From Arenimonas maotaiensis (GTDB lineage: Bacteria; Pseudomonadota; Gammaproteobacteria; Xanthomonadales; Xanthomonadaceae), in the NCBI RefSeq assembly GCF_014638745.1, contig NZ_BMFO01000003.1, forward strand, positions 1 to 64,000: a DNA stretch of 64,000 bases, read 5' to 3'. How positions within the stretch are numbered: the first letter of the stretch is position 1; each line of letters opens with the position of its first letter. The notes under the pieces were generated by a model that saw only the letters and a program-made list of their open reading frames with translations, made no database searches and was not told the DNA's origin. Of this stretch, positions 44,381-52,181 are shown one piece after another. The translations under genes and the position numbers were made by a program.

Positions 44381-44977
44381 ATGAGCCTCATTACGCTACT
44401 GGAAGACCACTCGATTGTCCGCGATGGATTGCGATACCTGTTGGAACAGGAAGGCCATCGGATCGAAGCGGAGTTCGGCGACCCGGACGATCTGTTCCGG
44501 CGTATAGGCGAACTCCGGTCAGACATCCTGATCACCGACCTGGATTTCGCCAACTACAAATTCACCGCGATACTGGAACATCCGGCCCGCATCACCGAAC
44601 GCTTCCGGACCATCGTGCTGTCGATGCACACCGGGCCGAACGTGGTGCGCCAGGCCATCCGCCAGGGCATCGCGGCCTACGTCAGCAAGGGCCGCGGCGC
44701 GCAGGAGCTGCTGTCGGCCGTGCAGGCGGTGGAGCGCGGCCAGCCCTATTTCTGCGACGAGGCGCGCAAGGCGGCCGACAGCCACAGCCCGCACATCACC
44801 CCGCGCGAGCGCGAGGTGCTGGAACTGCTGGTCGCCGGACTAAGTCCGAAGGATGTCGCCAAAAAACTCGGCATCTCCGACAAGACGGTGTACGTGCACC
44901 GCATCAAACTGCTGCAGAAGTTCAAAGCGCGCTCGGTGTTCGAGCTGCAAAGCCGGGCCCGCGAACTGGGCATATGA
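44381..44977 (+). CDS. NarL/LuxR-type response regulator
   Basis: A 198-residue regulator. The receiver has Glu8-Asp9, phospho-acceptor Asp53 (ILITDLDF), Ser in IVLSMHTG and Lys in AYVSKGRG. The LuxR domain reads ITPREREVLELLVAGLSPKDVAKKLGISDKTVYVHRIKLLQKF. It is divergent from the kinase gene at 42712 (85-base gap), its likely partner. Only four residues of the output domain end follow LQSRARELGI before a strong bidirectional terminator. Its architecture and length match the AT-rich gene at 45185. Confidence 0.92.
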   Translation: MSLITLLEDHSIVRDGLRYLLEQEGHRIEAEFGDPDDLFRRIGELRSDILITDLDFANYKFTAILEHPARITERFRTIVLSMHTGPNVVRQAIRQGIAAYVSKGRGAQELLSAVQAVERGQPYFCDEARKAADSHSPHITPREREVLELLVAGLSPKDVAKKLGISDKTVYVHRIKLLQKFKARSVFELQSRARELGI

Positions 44978-45002
44978 AAAAGCCCCGCTTGACGGGGCTT
45001 TT
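44976..45002. terminator. Bidirectional terminator
   Basis: AAAAAGCCCCG and CGGGGCTTTTT form a strong hairpin around CTTGA, with A- and T-runs on both sides. It overlaps the stop of the response-regulator gene. It also lies 8 bases beyond the stop codon of the rpoH remnant on the minus strand, so it was probably the original rpoH terminator. Confidence 0.88.
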
Positions 45003-45009
45003 TGATGAA

Positions 45010-45078
45010 TCAGGCCGCCAACAGCGCCTTCATTTCCTTCAACCAATTGGCCTCGAACTGGTGGATACGCTCGGCCGA
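45010..45078 (-). pseudogene. Remnant of the rpoH 3' end (22 codons)
   Basis: Read on the minus strand, these bases code for SAERIHQFEANWLKEMKALLAA and a stop. The intact rpoH ends in a 22-residue segment that matches it at 17 positions (differences: H/R, F/L, W/A, E/K, L/F). No start or other sigma-factor sequence remains. The remnant keeps the stop codon and lies next to a strong terminator, so it marks where rpoH once ended. The AT-rich gene lies between it and the current rpoH. Confidence 0.85.
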
Positions 45079-45130
45079 CCATGGGTTACTTTTTGTTACT
45101 TAATTTAAACCGAACCTAGAAAAAATCCAA

Positions 45131-45146
45131 TATTAATCGATTAATA
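45131..45146. promoter_or_regulatory. 16-bp palindrome upstream of the AT-rich gene
   Basis: TATTAATCGATTAATA is perfectly self-complementary and lies 38 bases before the ATG at 45185. Its position suits an operator for a dimeric regulator, possibly the gene's own product. Further CGATT motifs follow at about 45160-45176. Confidence 0.4.
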
Positions 45147-45184
45147 AAGCGAACAAAATTCGATTTATTTTCGATTAAATTTAA

Positions 45185-45775
45185 ATGATAAAGATATGTA
45201 TTTTTGCAGAAAAATTTAAATGTGAAATAAAATCTATACTTTCAAATAATCGTGAAATCACGATAATTCATGAGGATCAAAGCCCTTGCTTTTCATCGCT
45301 TTCGCTTTCACATTCCTCCGATTATATTTTATTATTCGAAGCATATTCGGATTCTTTCCTTGAAAAGGATTTTCAAGTTTTGAAAGAGACTTTGAGCAGC
45401 AACATCAATCTTAAGGCTGTCATTATCTATGACCAGATTAATAATCTGTTTATTAAAAAATTGCTTGATGCTGGAGTTTTTGGATTTGTTGAATATAGTC
45501 AAATCAATAACAAATTGATCTCTGCGTTACATCGTGTCTTTTGCGGATACTATTATCTTAACAATGACTTGAAATCAGCTGTTTTCAAAAAAAGACGAGC
45601 ACTTAATTATGTAGAATCGCAAGTTTTAAAATTGCTTTTAGATGGTGAAAATGCCCAGCAAATTTCCCATAAAATCAATATCGAAATTAAAGACACTTAC
45701 ATTATTCGTGCGCGCTTAATGGAAATATTTGAGTCAAATAATTTAAATGAACTGAAAAATAAAGTAACTAATTAA
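45185..45775 (+). CDS. LuxR-type protein with degenerate receiver, AT-rich
   Basis: A 196-residue protein with the length and layout of a NarL-type regulator. The C-terminal part (ALNYVESQVLKLLLDGENAQQISHKINIEIKDTYIIRARLMEIF) aligns with LuxR helix-turn-helix domains. The N-terminal part aligns with receivers, but the key residues are missing. The phospho-acceptor Asp is replaced by Glu52 (ILLFEAYSD), the acidic pair is reduced, the Ser/Thr is Tyr (VIIYDQ), and the Lys is Tyr (FVEYSQ). It is therefore probably not switched by phosphorylation; Glu may mimic the active state. Codon use is extremely AT-biased, unlike all neighbours, and no ribosome-binding site of usual form is seen. It lies inside the insert between the two rpoH ends. 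What it controls is unknown. Confidence 0.8.
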   Translation: MIKICIFAEKFKCEIKSILSNNREITIIHEDQSPCFSSLSLSHSSDYILLFEAYSDSFLEKDFQVLKETLSSNINLKAVIIYDQINNLFIKKLLDAGVFGFVEYSQINNKLISALHRVFCGYYYLNNDLKSAVFKKRRALNYVESQVLKLLLDGENAQQISHKINIEIKDTYIIRARLMEIFESNNLNELKNKVTN

Positions 45776-45788
45776 TCAAACTGCTGTA

Positions 45789-46667
45789 TCAAGCAGCAAA
45801 GAGCGCCTTCATCTTCTTCAACGCGTTGGCCTCGAGCTGGCGGATGCGCTCGGCGGAGACGCCGTATTCCTCGGCCAACTCGTGCAGCGTGGCCTTGTTT
45901 TCGGCCAGGAAACGCTTCTGCAGGATCTCGCGCGAACGCGGATCGAGGCCGGCCAGACCGTCGCGCAACAGCTCCAGCTGGCTGTCTTCGTGGCTCTCGC
46001 GCTCGTAGGCGGCGGCCGGATCGGCATTGACCGCGACCAGATAGGCCGACGGCGACGGCGGCGCATGGTCGTCGTCGTCGTCATCCGGCGCGTCGAAGGC
46101 GACATCGCGGCCGGACAGGCGCGATTCCATCTCCAGCACCTCGCGTTCGGACACATTCAGGTCCTTGGCCACGGCCGAGACTTCGGCGGCGTTCAGCCAG
46201 CCCAGGCGCTTCTTCGATTTGCGCAGGTTGAAGAACAGCTTGCGCTGGGCCTTGGTGGTGGCCACCTTCACGATGCGCCAGTTGCGCAGGATGAATTCGT
46301 GCATCTCGGCGCGCACCCAGTGCACGGCGAAGCTGACCAGGCGCACGCCCTGGTCGGGGTCGAAGCGCTTGACCGCCTTCATCAGGCCGATGTTGCCTTC
46401 CTGGATCAGATCGCCCATGCCCAGGCCGTAACCTTGGTAGCCGCGGGCCACGTGCACCACGAAGCGCAGGTGCGCCATCACCAGATGGCGGGCGGCGTCG
46501 AGGTCGTCGTTGTCGCGGTAGGCGCGCGCCAGCTTCTGCTCGTCCTCGACCGACAGCACCGGCACGCGGCTGACCGCGTTGATGTAGGCGTCCAAGGAAC
46601 CGAGGGCGCTGGGAATCGGCAGATTGTGGCTGATCAGGGCTTGGCTGGTCATGGCGTTCTCGTTCAT
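45789..46667 (-). CDS. rpoH: RNA polymerase heat-shock sigma factor (sigma-32)
   Basis: A 292-residue sigma-70-family factor. LGMGDLIQEGNIGLMKAVKRFDP is region 2.2, VSFAVHWVRAEMHEFILRNWRIVKVATTKAQRKLFFNLRK covers regions 2.3-2.4 and ends with the RpoH box (QRKLFFNLR). The C-terminal helix-turn-helix reads TLHELAEEYGVSAERIRQLEANALKKMK. An Asp-rich linker near residue 195 is unusual. A CIRCE-type repeat lies 9 bases before the ATG. The normal terminator appears to be separated from this gene by the AT-rich insert; only a weak CTGCT/AGCAG hairpin follows the stop. Confidence 0.96.
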   Translation of the reverse strand: MNENAMTSQALISHNLPIPSALGSLDAYINAVSRVPVLSVEDEQKLARAYRDNDDLDAARHLVMAHLRFVVHVARGYQGYGLGMGDLIQEGNIGLMKAVKRFDPDQGVRLVSFAVHWVRAEMHEFILRNWRIVKVATTKAQRKLFFNLRKSKKRLGWLNAAEVSAVAKDLNVSEREVLEMESRLSGRDVAFDAPDDDDDDHAPPSPSAYLVAVNADPAAAYERESHEDSQLELLRDGLAGLDPRSREILQKRFLAENKATLHELAEEYGVSAERIRQLEANALKKMKALFAA

Positions 46668-46676
46668 GGGTTTAGT

Positions 46677-46703
46677 CTAGCACTCTAGCGATTAGAGTGC
46701 TAA
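46677..46703 (-). promoter_or_regulatory. CIRCE-like operator before rpoH
   Basis: CTAGCACTC-N9-GAGTGCTAA on the plus strand differs from the CIRCE consensus (TTAGCACTC-N9-GAGTGCTAA) at one base. CIRCE is the site of HrcA, a heat-shock repressor. It lies in the 5' leader of rpoH, 9 bases before the start codon, so HrcA binding would block transcription, and the RNA hairpin could cover the start. A TATAAT on the minus strand (46765-46760) is a likely -10 about 57 bases upstream of the repeat. Confidence 0.82.
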
Positions 46704-46775
46704 TCGGCCCGGAAAGTTCCCCGAGATCGGCTTTGATGACCTGGAACAAGAAATATTCAATTATAAATCAATGAA

Positions 46776-47456
46776 TTATGGAATACGCCAATCTATCGCC
46801 GGCTGGCCGCGGCCCTGCAAGTAGCGGTTGGCGGCGGAAAAATGGCCACAGCCCAGAAAGCCCCGGTGCGCCGACAGCGGCGAGGGATGCGGCGCGCGCA
46901 GGATGCAGTGGCGGTTGCGATCGATTTTGACGCCCTTGGCCTGGGCGTAGGCGCCCCAGAGCATGAACACCAGTCCTTCACGGCGGTCCGACAGCGCCCG
47001 GATGGCGGCGTCGGTGAATTCTTCCCAGCCCTTGCCTTGATGCGAGCCGGCTTTGCCGGCTTCCACGGTCAACACGGCATTGAGCAGCAGTACGCCGCGG
47101 TCGGCCCAAGGCGTGAGGTTGCCGGTGGCCGGCATCGGCAAGCCCAGATCGCGCGCCTGTTCCTTGAAGATGTTCTGCAGCGAGGGCGGCGGCGGCACGC
47201 CGTCCGGCACCGAGAAACTCAGGCCATGTGCCTGGCCCGGGCCGTGGTACGGATCCTGGCCGAGGATGACCACCCGCACCGCCTCGAACGGGGTGTGGTT
47301 GAAGGCGTTGAAGATGAGCGGACCGGGCGGATAGACCGCTTTGCCCTTGGCCTTCTCGGCGCGCAGGAACGCGGCCAAGGCCTGCATTGGCTCGGACGCC
47401 AAGAGGCCGCCGAGATGCGGCTGCCAGGAGTCGGACAAGCGACCGTCGACGCTCAT
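46776..47456 (-). CDS. ung: Uracil-DNA glycosylase
   Basis: A 226-residue family-1 enzyme that removes uracil from DNA as the first step of base-excision repair. VVILGQDPYHGPGQAHGLSFS contains the catalytic Asp68. GVLLLNAVLTVEAGKAGSH is the uracil-recognition strand, and APHPSPLSAHRGF is the DNA-intercalating loop with the catalytic His. The start ATG overlaps the stop of the dual-receiver gene (ATGA), so it is the last gene of the ftsE-ftsX unit. The intergenic region after it carries the rpoH promoter. Confidence 0.97.
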   Translation of the reverse strand: MSVDGRLSDSWQPHLGGLLASEPMQALAAFLRAEKAKGKAVYPPGPLIFNAFNHTPFEAVRVVILGQDPYHGPGQAHGLSFSVPDGVPPPPSLQNIFKEQARDLGLPMPATGNLTPWADRGVLLLNAVLTVEAGKAGSHQGKGWEEFTDAAIRALSDRREGLVFMLWGAYAQAKGVKIDRNRHCILRAPHPSPLSAHRGFLGCGHFSAANRYLQGRGQPAIDWRIP

Positions 47457-48277
47457 GCGCCGCGCTGGCGGTTCCGGCGGCCCATGCGCAGCTGGAACAG
47501 CAGTTTGGTGATCAGCAGGCGCTCTTCGATCGGTTTCTGCACCAGGTCGTTGGCGCCGAGCTGGATCAGCTGGCTCTGGTTGGCCGGGTCGGCGTCGCCG
47601 GTCATCACCACGATCGGCAGGCGGTTCTTGCCCAGGCCACGCTCCTCGCGCACGATGCGCAACAGGTCCATGCCGGTCAGATCGCCTTTCAGGTAGACGT
47701 CGCTCAGGATGATGTCGGGCAGGCCGTCGCCGTGATCGAGCAGGGCGACCGCATCCTCGACGCAGACCGCATGTCGCACGCCGAGGCCGTGCTTCTTCAT
47801 CATGCGCGACGTGGCGGCGGCGACGACCTTGCTGTCCTCGACGTACAGCACCTCGCCGCTGACTTCCTCATCGGGCGCCAGATAGCCTTTGACGAACGCG
47901 GCCAGCGCGTCCATGCCCCAGGTCTTGTCGAAATAGTCGGTGACGTGCGGGCTCAGGCTGCGCTGTTCCAGACGCGACTGCACATCGCCCGACACCGCGA
48001 TGACCGGGAAATACGATTGCGTGCTCTGCTCGCGCGCGAAACGCGCCAATTCGTCGCCGTCCATGTCCGGCAGCACCAGGGCGGTGACCAGCAAATGCAC
48101 CGGCTGCGAAACCAGCACCGTCTTGGCCTGTTCGCCGCTCTCGCATTCGGTGACCACGGCGTCCGGCAAGGTCTTGGCCATCAGGCCGAGCAGCACCTTG
48201 CGTACCAGCTTGGAGCCGTCCACCACCACCAGGTGGGGATGTTGCAGGTCGAGCGGCAGGAACGCCAGCGCGCTCAC
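47453..48277 (-). CDS. Response regulator with two receivers, first lacking its Asp
   Basis: A 274-residue protein made of two receiver domains and no output domain. Receiver 1 (residues about 14-135) has LVVVDGSK and a Lys in YFDKTWG, but the phospho-acceptor position holds Ala66 (LLVTALVLPDMDG). Receiver 2 (about 148-270) is complete: VLYVEDSKVV, Asp in IILSDVYL, Thr in VVMTGDAD and Lys in LVQKPIEE. The GTG start overlaps the stop of ftsX (GTGA), and its own stop overlaps ung. Being locked into the ftsEX operon suggests a link to cell division or envelope signalling, but the partner kinase is unknown. Confidence 0.85.
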   Translation of the reverse strand: MSALAFLPLDLQHPHLVVVDGSKLVRKVLLGLMAKTLPDAVVTECESGEQAKTVLVSQPVHLLVTALVLPDMDGDELARFAREQSTQSYFPVIAVSGDVQSRLEQRSLSPHVTDYFDKTWGMDALAAFVKGYLAPDEEVSGEVLYVEDSKVVAAATSRMMKKHGLGVRHAVCVEDAVALLDHGDGLPDIILSDVYLKGDLTGMDLLRIVREERGLGKNRLPIVVMTGDADPANQSQLIQLGANDLVQKPIEERLLITKLLFQLRMGRRNRQRGA

Positions 48278-49200
48278 AGATCCACCGGGCGGGTCAGGCG
48301 CAGATAGTGGCCGACCGCCAGATACGCGCCAAGCACGCCGAGTCCGACGGCGCCGGCGACCACCGCGGCCGGCGACCAGAGCGGTACCGGCGCGAAGCGG
48401 AAGCCGCTGCCGTAACTGCCGATCAGCGCGAGCAGGCTGGGCTGGATATAGGCCGCGGCGGCGATCAGGATGGCCAAGGCCAACACGCCGGCCGACAGGC
48501 CCAACAGGCCGCCGGCGTACAGGAACGGACGGCGGATGTAGCCGTCGCTGGCTCCGAGCTGCTGCAGCACGGCGATTTCGGTTTCGCGCGTGGCGATGTC
48601 GAGGCGGATGTTGTTGGCCACGGCCAGCACCGCGCCGAGCGCGAACACCGCGCCGAGCAGGATCAACAAGCGCGAACCGAAACCGAGCCATGCCTGCAGG
48701 CGGCGTTGCCAGACGCCGTCATGCTGCACGAACTCGACATCCGGCAGCTGCTGCAGGCGCGCCACCAGCGCGCGCTCGTCGCCGTCGGCCGGCTCCACCA
48801 CCAGCACCGGCGGCAACGGATTTTCGCCCAAAATCGACACCGCGTTGGCCAGTTCGCTGCTGGCGCGGAATTCCTTCAGGCCCTGCTCCGGGGTCTTGAC
48901 CCGCACGGCGGCGACCGCGGCATCGGTGCGCAGGCCGTCGGCCAGGCGCTCGGCCTGCGCCACGGCGGCGTCCGGCAACAGGAACACATGGATGGCGCGC
49001 GAGGCCTGCACCCGCGACGCGAGTTGTTCCATCTGCAGCAAGGACCACGCCAGCGCCAGCGGCAACGCCAAGGCGATGGCCATCACCCCGAGCGACAGGC
49101 CGCTGGAGAACGGCCGGCGGGCCAGCCGGCCGAAGCTGGCGGCGAACGCGGCGGCGTGCTGCGCGCGCCAGGCGGCGAAGCGGGAGTAGGACTCACTCAT
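48274..49200 (-). CDS. ftsX: Cell-division permease FtsX
   Basis: A 308-residue inner-membrane protein, partner of the ATPase FtsE. The first helix (ALALPLALAWSLL, about residues 40-60) is followed by a periplasmic domain of about 110 residues and three C-terminal helices. DIATRETEIAVLQQLGASDGYIRRPFLYAGGLLGLSAG is the typical cytoplasmic coupling loop. FtsEX controls peptidoglycan hydrolases at the division site. It overlaps ftsE by 8 bases upstream and the receiver gene downstream. Confidence 0.95.
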   Translation of the reverse strand: MSESYSRFAAWRAQHAAAFAASFGRLARRPFSSGLSLGVMAIALALPLALAWSLLQMEQLASRVQASRAIHVFLLPDAAVAQAERLADGLRTDAAVAAVRVKTPEQGLKEFRASSELANAVSILGENPLPPVLVVEPADGDERALVARLQQLPDVEFVQHDGVWQRRLQAWLGFGSRLLILLGAVFALGAVLAVANNIRLDIATRETEIAVLQQLGASDGYIRRPFLYAGGLLGLSAGVLALAILIAAAAYIQPSLLALIGSYGSGFRFAPVPLWSPAAVVAGAVGLGVLGAYLAVGHYLRLTRPVDL

Positions 49201-49885
49201 CGGCCAACTCCTCGGGCGAGATGTCGTCCATCAGCCGGCCTTTGTCGATGACCAGCACGCGCTTCTTCATGCGCTTCACCAAGGCCAGGTCGTGGCTGGC
49301 GATGACCACCGCCGTGCCCTGCCGGCACAGGCCGACCAGCTGGTTCATGATGTCGGCCGCCAAGGACGGATCGAGATTGCCGGTCGGTTCGTCGGCCAGC
49401 AACAGGGCCGGCTGCAGGGCCATGGCGCGGGCGATGCCGACGCGCTGTTGCTCGCCGGTGGAAATGTCGGTGGAACGGTGGCCGGCGCGTTCGGCCAAGC
49501 CGAGGCTGTCGAGCGCATGCCGGACCCGACGTTGGATTTCGGCCGGCGCCAAGCCGGCGATCAGCAGCGGCAGGGCGACGTTGTCGGCCACGGTGCGGTC
49601 AAGCAGCAGGCAGTGGTCCTGATGCACCACGCCGAGCCGGCGGCGGTGCAGCGCGACCTGCTTGCCGCGCACGCGTTCGAGGTTCTTGCCGTCGAACCAG
49701 ACCGAACCGGCGCTGGGCCGCTCGGACAGGTGCGCCAGCTTCAGCAGCGTGCTCTTGCCGGCGCCGGAGTGGCCGGTGATGAACACCATCTCGCCGGCCT
49801 GCACGGAAAAACTCAGATCGTCCAGGGCCCGGTGGCCGCCCGGATAGGTTTTGCCGACGCCGTCGAAGCGCAGAAGAGTCATCAC
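49193..49885 (-). CDS. ftsE: Cell-division ATP-binding protein FtsE
   Basis: A 230-residue ABC ATPase. Walker A is GHSGAGKST at 38-46 and Walker B is LLLADEPTGNLD; the H-loop is IASHDL. The signature reads ISTGEQQR where most FtsE have LSGGEQQR. VHQDHCLLLDRTVADNVALPL matches the Q-loop region. It starts at 49885 or 49882 (two ATGs), and the ftsX gene overlaps its end. It drives FtsX in activating wall hydrolases. Confidence 0.95.
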   Translation of the reverse strand: MMTLLRFDGVGKTYPGGHRALDDLSFSVQAGEMVFITGHSGAGKSTLLKLAHLSERPSAGSVWFDGKNLERVRGKQVALHRRRLGVVHQDHCLLLDRTVADNVALPLLIAGLAPAEIQRRVRHALDSLGLAERAGHRSTDISTGEQQRVGIARAMALQPALLLADEPTGNLDPSLAADIMNQLVGLCRQGTAVVIASHDLALVKRMKKRVLVIDKGRLMDDISPEELADE

Positions 49886-49921
49886 GCCTTCCCTGAAAGA
49901 ACTCCCCCCTAGTGTGCCGTA

Positions 49922-51544
49922 TTACCGCGTCGGATTCGAGGGGGTGAACAGCGATTTGATACGCGCGCCCAGACGACGCAGCACCGAGGGTTTTTCATGC
50001 GGCGTGACGGCCGGCGCGGCGGTGGCCGGCGCCGCGGTGTCGATCGGCTTGCGCCGGCGGCGGCGCGGTTTGCGCGCGGATTCGGCGGCGGGCACGCCGG
50101 CATCGGCCGGCATGGCCGATTCGGGGCGTTCGCCGCGGGGGTTTTCGCCGCGCGGCTTATCGGAACGTGGCTTATCGGCGCGTGGGCGGTCGGAACGGGG
50201 CCGGTCGCCACGCGGGCGCTCGCCGCTGCGTCCGCCGCGGCCGGAACCGGACTTGCCGCCGCGGCGCTCGTCTTCGGCGGCCTTGGCCTCGCGGGCCTCG
50301 CGGAAGATGGCGCTGACGCTTTCGCCCTCGTCTTCGCCGGCAACGCGCTCACGCGGCGCGCGCGGCACCGGCACCAGCAGCTCCTTCTCGATCTGCGCCA
50401 CCGGCAGCTTCTGCTCGATGTAGGACTCGATGTCGGGCAACGACATGGCGTAGCGTTCGCAGGCGAAGCTGATCGCGTCGCCCTCGGCGCCCAGGCGCGC
50501 GGTGCGGCCGATGCGGTGCACGTAGTCCTCGGCATCGAACGGCAGGTCGTAATTGTAGACGTGCGAGACCCCGTCGATGTGCAGGCCGCGGGCGGCCACG
50601 TCGGTGGCCACCAGGATGTCGAGCTGGCCCTTCTGGAAGCGGGCGAGAAGCGTTTCGCGCTTCTTCTGCGGCACGTCGCCCGAGAGCACGCCGACGCGGA
50701 AGCCGGCGCGCTCGAGCGCCTTGGCCACGCGCTCGACCCAGACCTTGGTGTTCACGAACACCATGGTGCGGTGGCCCTCGCTGCGGGTCAGCAGGCCGAT
50801 CAGCAGCGGGATCTTCTCTTCGTCGGCCGGGAAGTAGACCACCTGGCGCACCTTGGCGGCGGTGATGAACTCGGTCTCGACCACGAGCTTCTCGGGATCG
50901 TTCATGTGCTCGTAGGCCAGCTCCAGCACGCGCTGGCTGAGCGTGGCCGAGAACAGCAGGGTCTGGCGCTCGGTACGGATCGGCATGCGCCGCAGCAGGA
51001 AGCGGATGTCCTTGATGAAGCCCAGGTCGAACATGCGGTCGGCCTCGTCGAGCACGCAGATCTCGCAGGCGTGCAGGGACACGACCTTGTGCTGCTTGAC
51101 GTAGTCGATCAGGCGGCCCGGGGTGGCGATGATCACGTCGACGCCCTGCTGCAGCAGTTCGCGCTGCTTGTCGTAATCGACGCCGCCGTAGACCAGGGCG
51201 AAGCGCAGGCCCAGGTCGGAACCGAACTTCACCGCGTCCTTGTGGATCTGGATGGCCAGTTCGCGGGTCGGCGCCAGGATCAGCGCGCGGGGGTCCTCGG
51301 GCTTGCGCTCGGCTAGGGCAGGACGGGTCAGCAGGCGGTTGATCAACGCCACCAGGAAGGCCAGGGTCTTGCCGGTACCGGTCTGGGCCTGGCCGGCGAC
51401 GTCGCGCCCGGCGAGGGCGATCGGCAGGGTCAGGGCCTGGATGGGGGTGCAACGCGAGAAGCCGGCGGACTCGAGGCCCTGGAGCAGCACGGGGGTGATG
51501 TCGAAATTCGAAAAAGGTATATCGGTCAGTGCTTTATCTGTCAT
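49922..51544 (-). CDS. rhlB: DEAD-box RNA helicase RhlB
   Basis: A 540-residue helicase. [12 protein letters not shown] is motif I, APTRELA motif Ia, [13 protein letters not shown] motif II (DEAD), LLFSATLS motif III and [12 protein letters not shown] motif VI. The core ends near residue 420. The long C-terminal extension is disordered and built of short repeats such as PRGDRP, PRSDRP, PRADKP and PRSDKP, which should bind RNA or RNase E. RhlB unwinds RNA for the degradosome. The ATG at 51544 is preferred to an upstream frame extension. The rhlB / trxA-rho arrangement is characteristic of the order. Confidence 0.95.
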   Translation of the reverse strand: MTDKALTDIPFSNFDITPVLLQGLESAGFSRCTPIQALTLPIALAGRDVAGQAQTGTGKTLAFLVALINRLLTRPALAERKPEDPRALILAPTRELAIQIHKDAVKFGSDLGLRFALVYGGVDYDKQRELLQQGVDVIIATPGRLIDYVKQHKVVSLHACEICVLDEADRMFDLGFIKDIRFLLRRMPIRTERQTLLFSATLSQRVLELAYEHMNDPEKLVVETEFITAAKVRQVVYFPADEEKIPLLIGLLTRSEGHRTMVFVNTKVWVERVAKALERAGFRVGVLSGDVPQKKRETLLARFQKGQLDILVATDVAARGLHIDGVSHVYNYDLPFDAEDYVHRIGRTARLGAEGDAISFACERYAMSLPDIESYIEQKLPVAQIEKELLVPVPRAPRERVAGEDEGESVSAIFREAREAKAAEDERRGGKSGSGRGGRSGERPRGDRPRSDRPRADKPRSDKPRGENPRGERPESAMPADAGVPAAESARKPRRRRRKPIDTAAPATAAPAVTPHEKPSVLRRLGARIKSLFTPSNPTR

Positions 51545-51707
51545 TTTTGGGATTCCGCGGCGCCTCGGCCGCTTGCAATACGCCCCCGCTCGGCGCACAC
51601 TGCGCAGGATATTCGGGCGATTTCGGGATGGATTTTCGTTTCAGCGCCCCCATTCTACCCTAAAGCCCGTACCCGCACGGTTCCGCGCCATTTTCAAGGA
51701 GTATTTC

Positions 51708-52034
51708 GTGAGCGATAAAGTCCACCACGTCACCGACGCCAGCTTCGACGCCGACGTCCTGAAGTCATCCACCCCGGTCCTGGTCGACTTCTGGGCCGAG
51801 TGGTGCGGCCCCTGCAAGATGATCGGCCCGCTGGTCGACGAGCTCGCCGACAGCCACGCCGGCAAGGTCAAGGTGGTCAAGATCAACATCGACCACAACC
51901 CCGGCACCCCGCGCCAGTTCGCCGTGCGCGGCATTCCGACCCTGATGCTGTTCAAGGACGGCAAGGTCCAGGCCACCCAGGTCGGCGCCGTCGGCAAGGC
52001 GCAATTGGCCGCGTTCGTCGATTCCAACATCTGA
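51708..52034 (+). CDS. trxA: Thioredoxin
   Basis: A 108-residue thioredoxin. [14 protein letters not shown] carries the redox pair Cys-Gly-Pro-Cys near residues 33-36, and [12 protein letters not shown] contains the conserved cis-Pro. GTG at 51708 is the start, preceded by AAGGAG at a correct distance. It is divergent from rhlB and followed by its own hairpin terminator, then rho, a conserved order in this group of bacteria. It reduces disulfides in ribonucleotide reductase and other proteins. Confidence 0.96.
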   Translation: MSDKVHHVTDASFDADVLKSSTPVLVDFWAEWCGPCKMIGPLVDELADSHAGKVKVVKINIDHNPGTPRQFAVRGIPTLMLFKDGKVQATQVGAVGKAQLAAFVDSNI

Positions 52035-52045
52035 TTGCCTGAACG

Positions 52046-52068
52046 TCCGGCGGCGCAAAGCCGCCGGA
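52046..52068 (+). terminator. Hairpin after trxA
   Basis: TCCGGCGGC and GCCGCCGGA form a 9-bp stem around GCAAA, 12 bases after the trxA stop. No T-run follows, so it may attenuate or protect the 3' end more than terminate fully. Confidence 0.55.
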
Positions 52069-52181
52069 TGCTTGCCCCGCAAGGGCTTAAGTGCTACTTT
52101 AATGCCGAACGCGCGTTCCGCGCCCCGGCTTTACGCATCCCCATCCCCTTCTCTCCCGCTCGCACTCGCGAGGAATCCCCT

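Larger units (their letters stand above)
45079..45788. mobile_element. AT-rich insert bounded by copies of the rpoH 3' end
   Basis: About 710 bases of strikingly AT-rich DNA (roughly 30% GC by eye, against clearly GC-rich flanks) lie between the rpoH remnant and the intact rpoH stop. The two rpoH-end copies are direct repeats 779 bases apart. This layout is that of an element that integrated into the 3' end of a gene and brought a replacement end. No integrase or transposase is present, so if mobile it depends on helpers or is a remnant. Confidence 0.5.
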
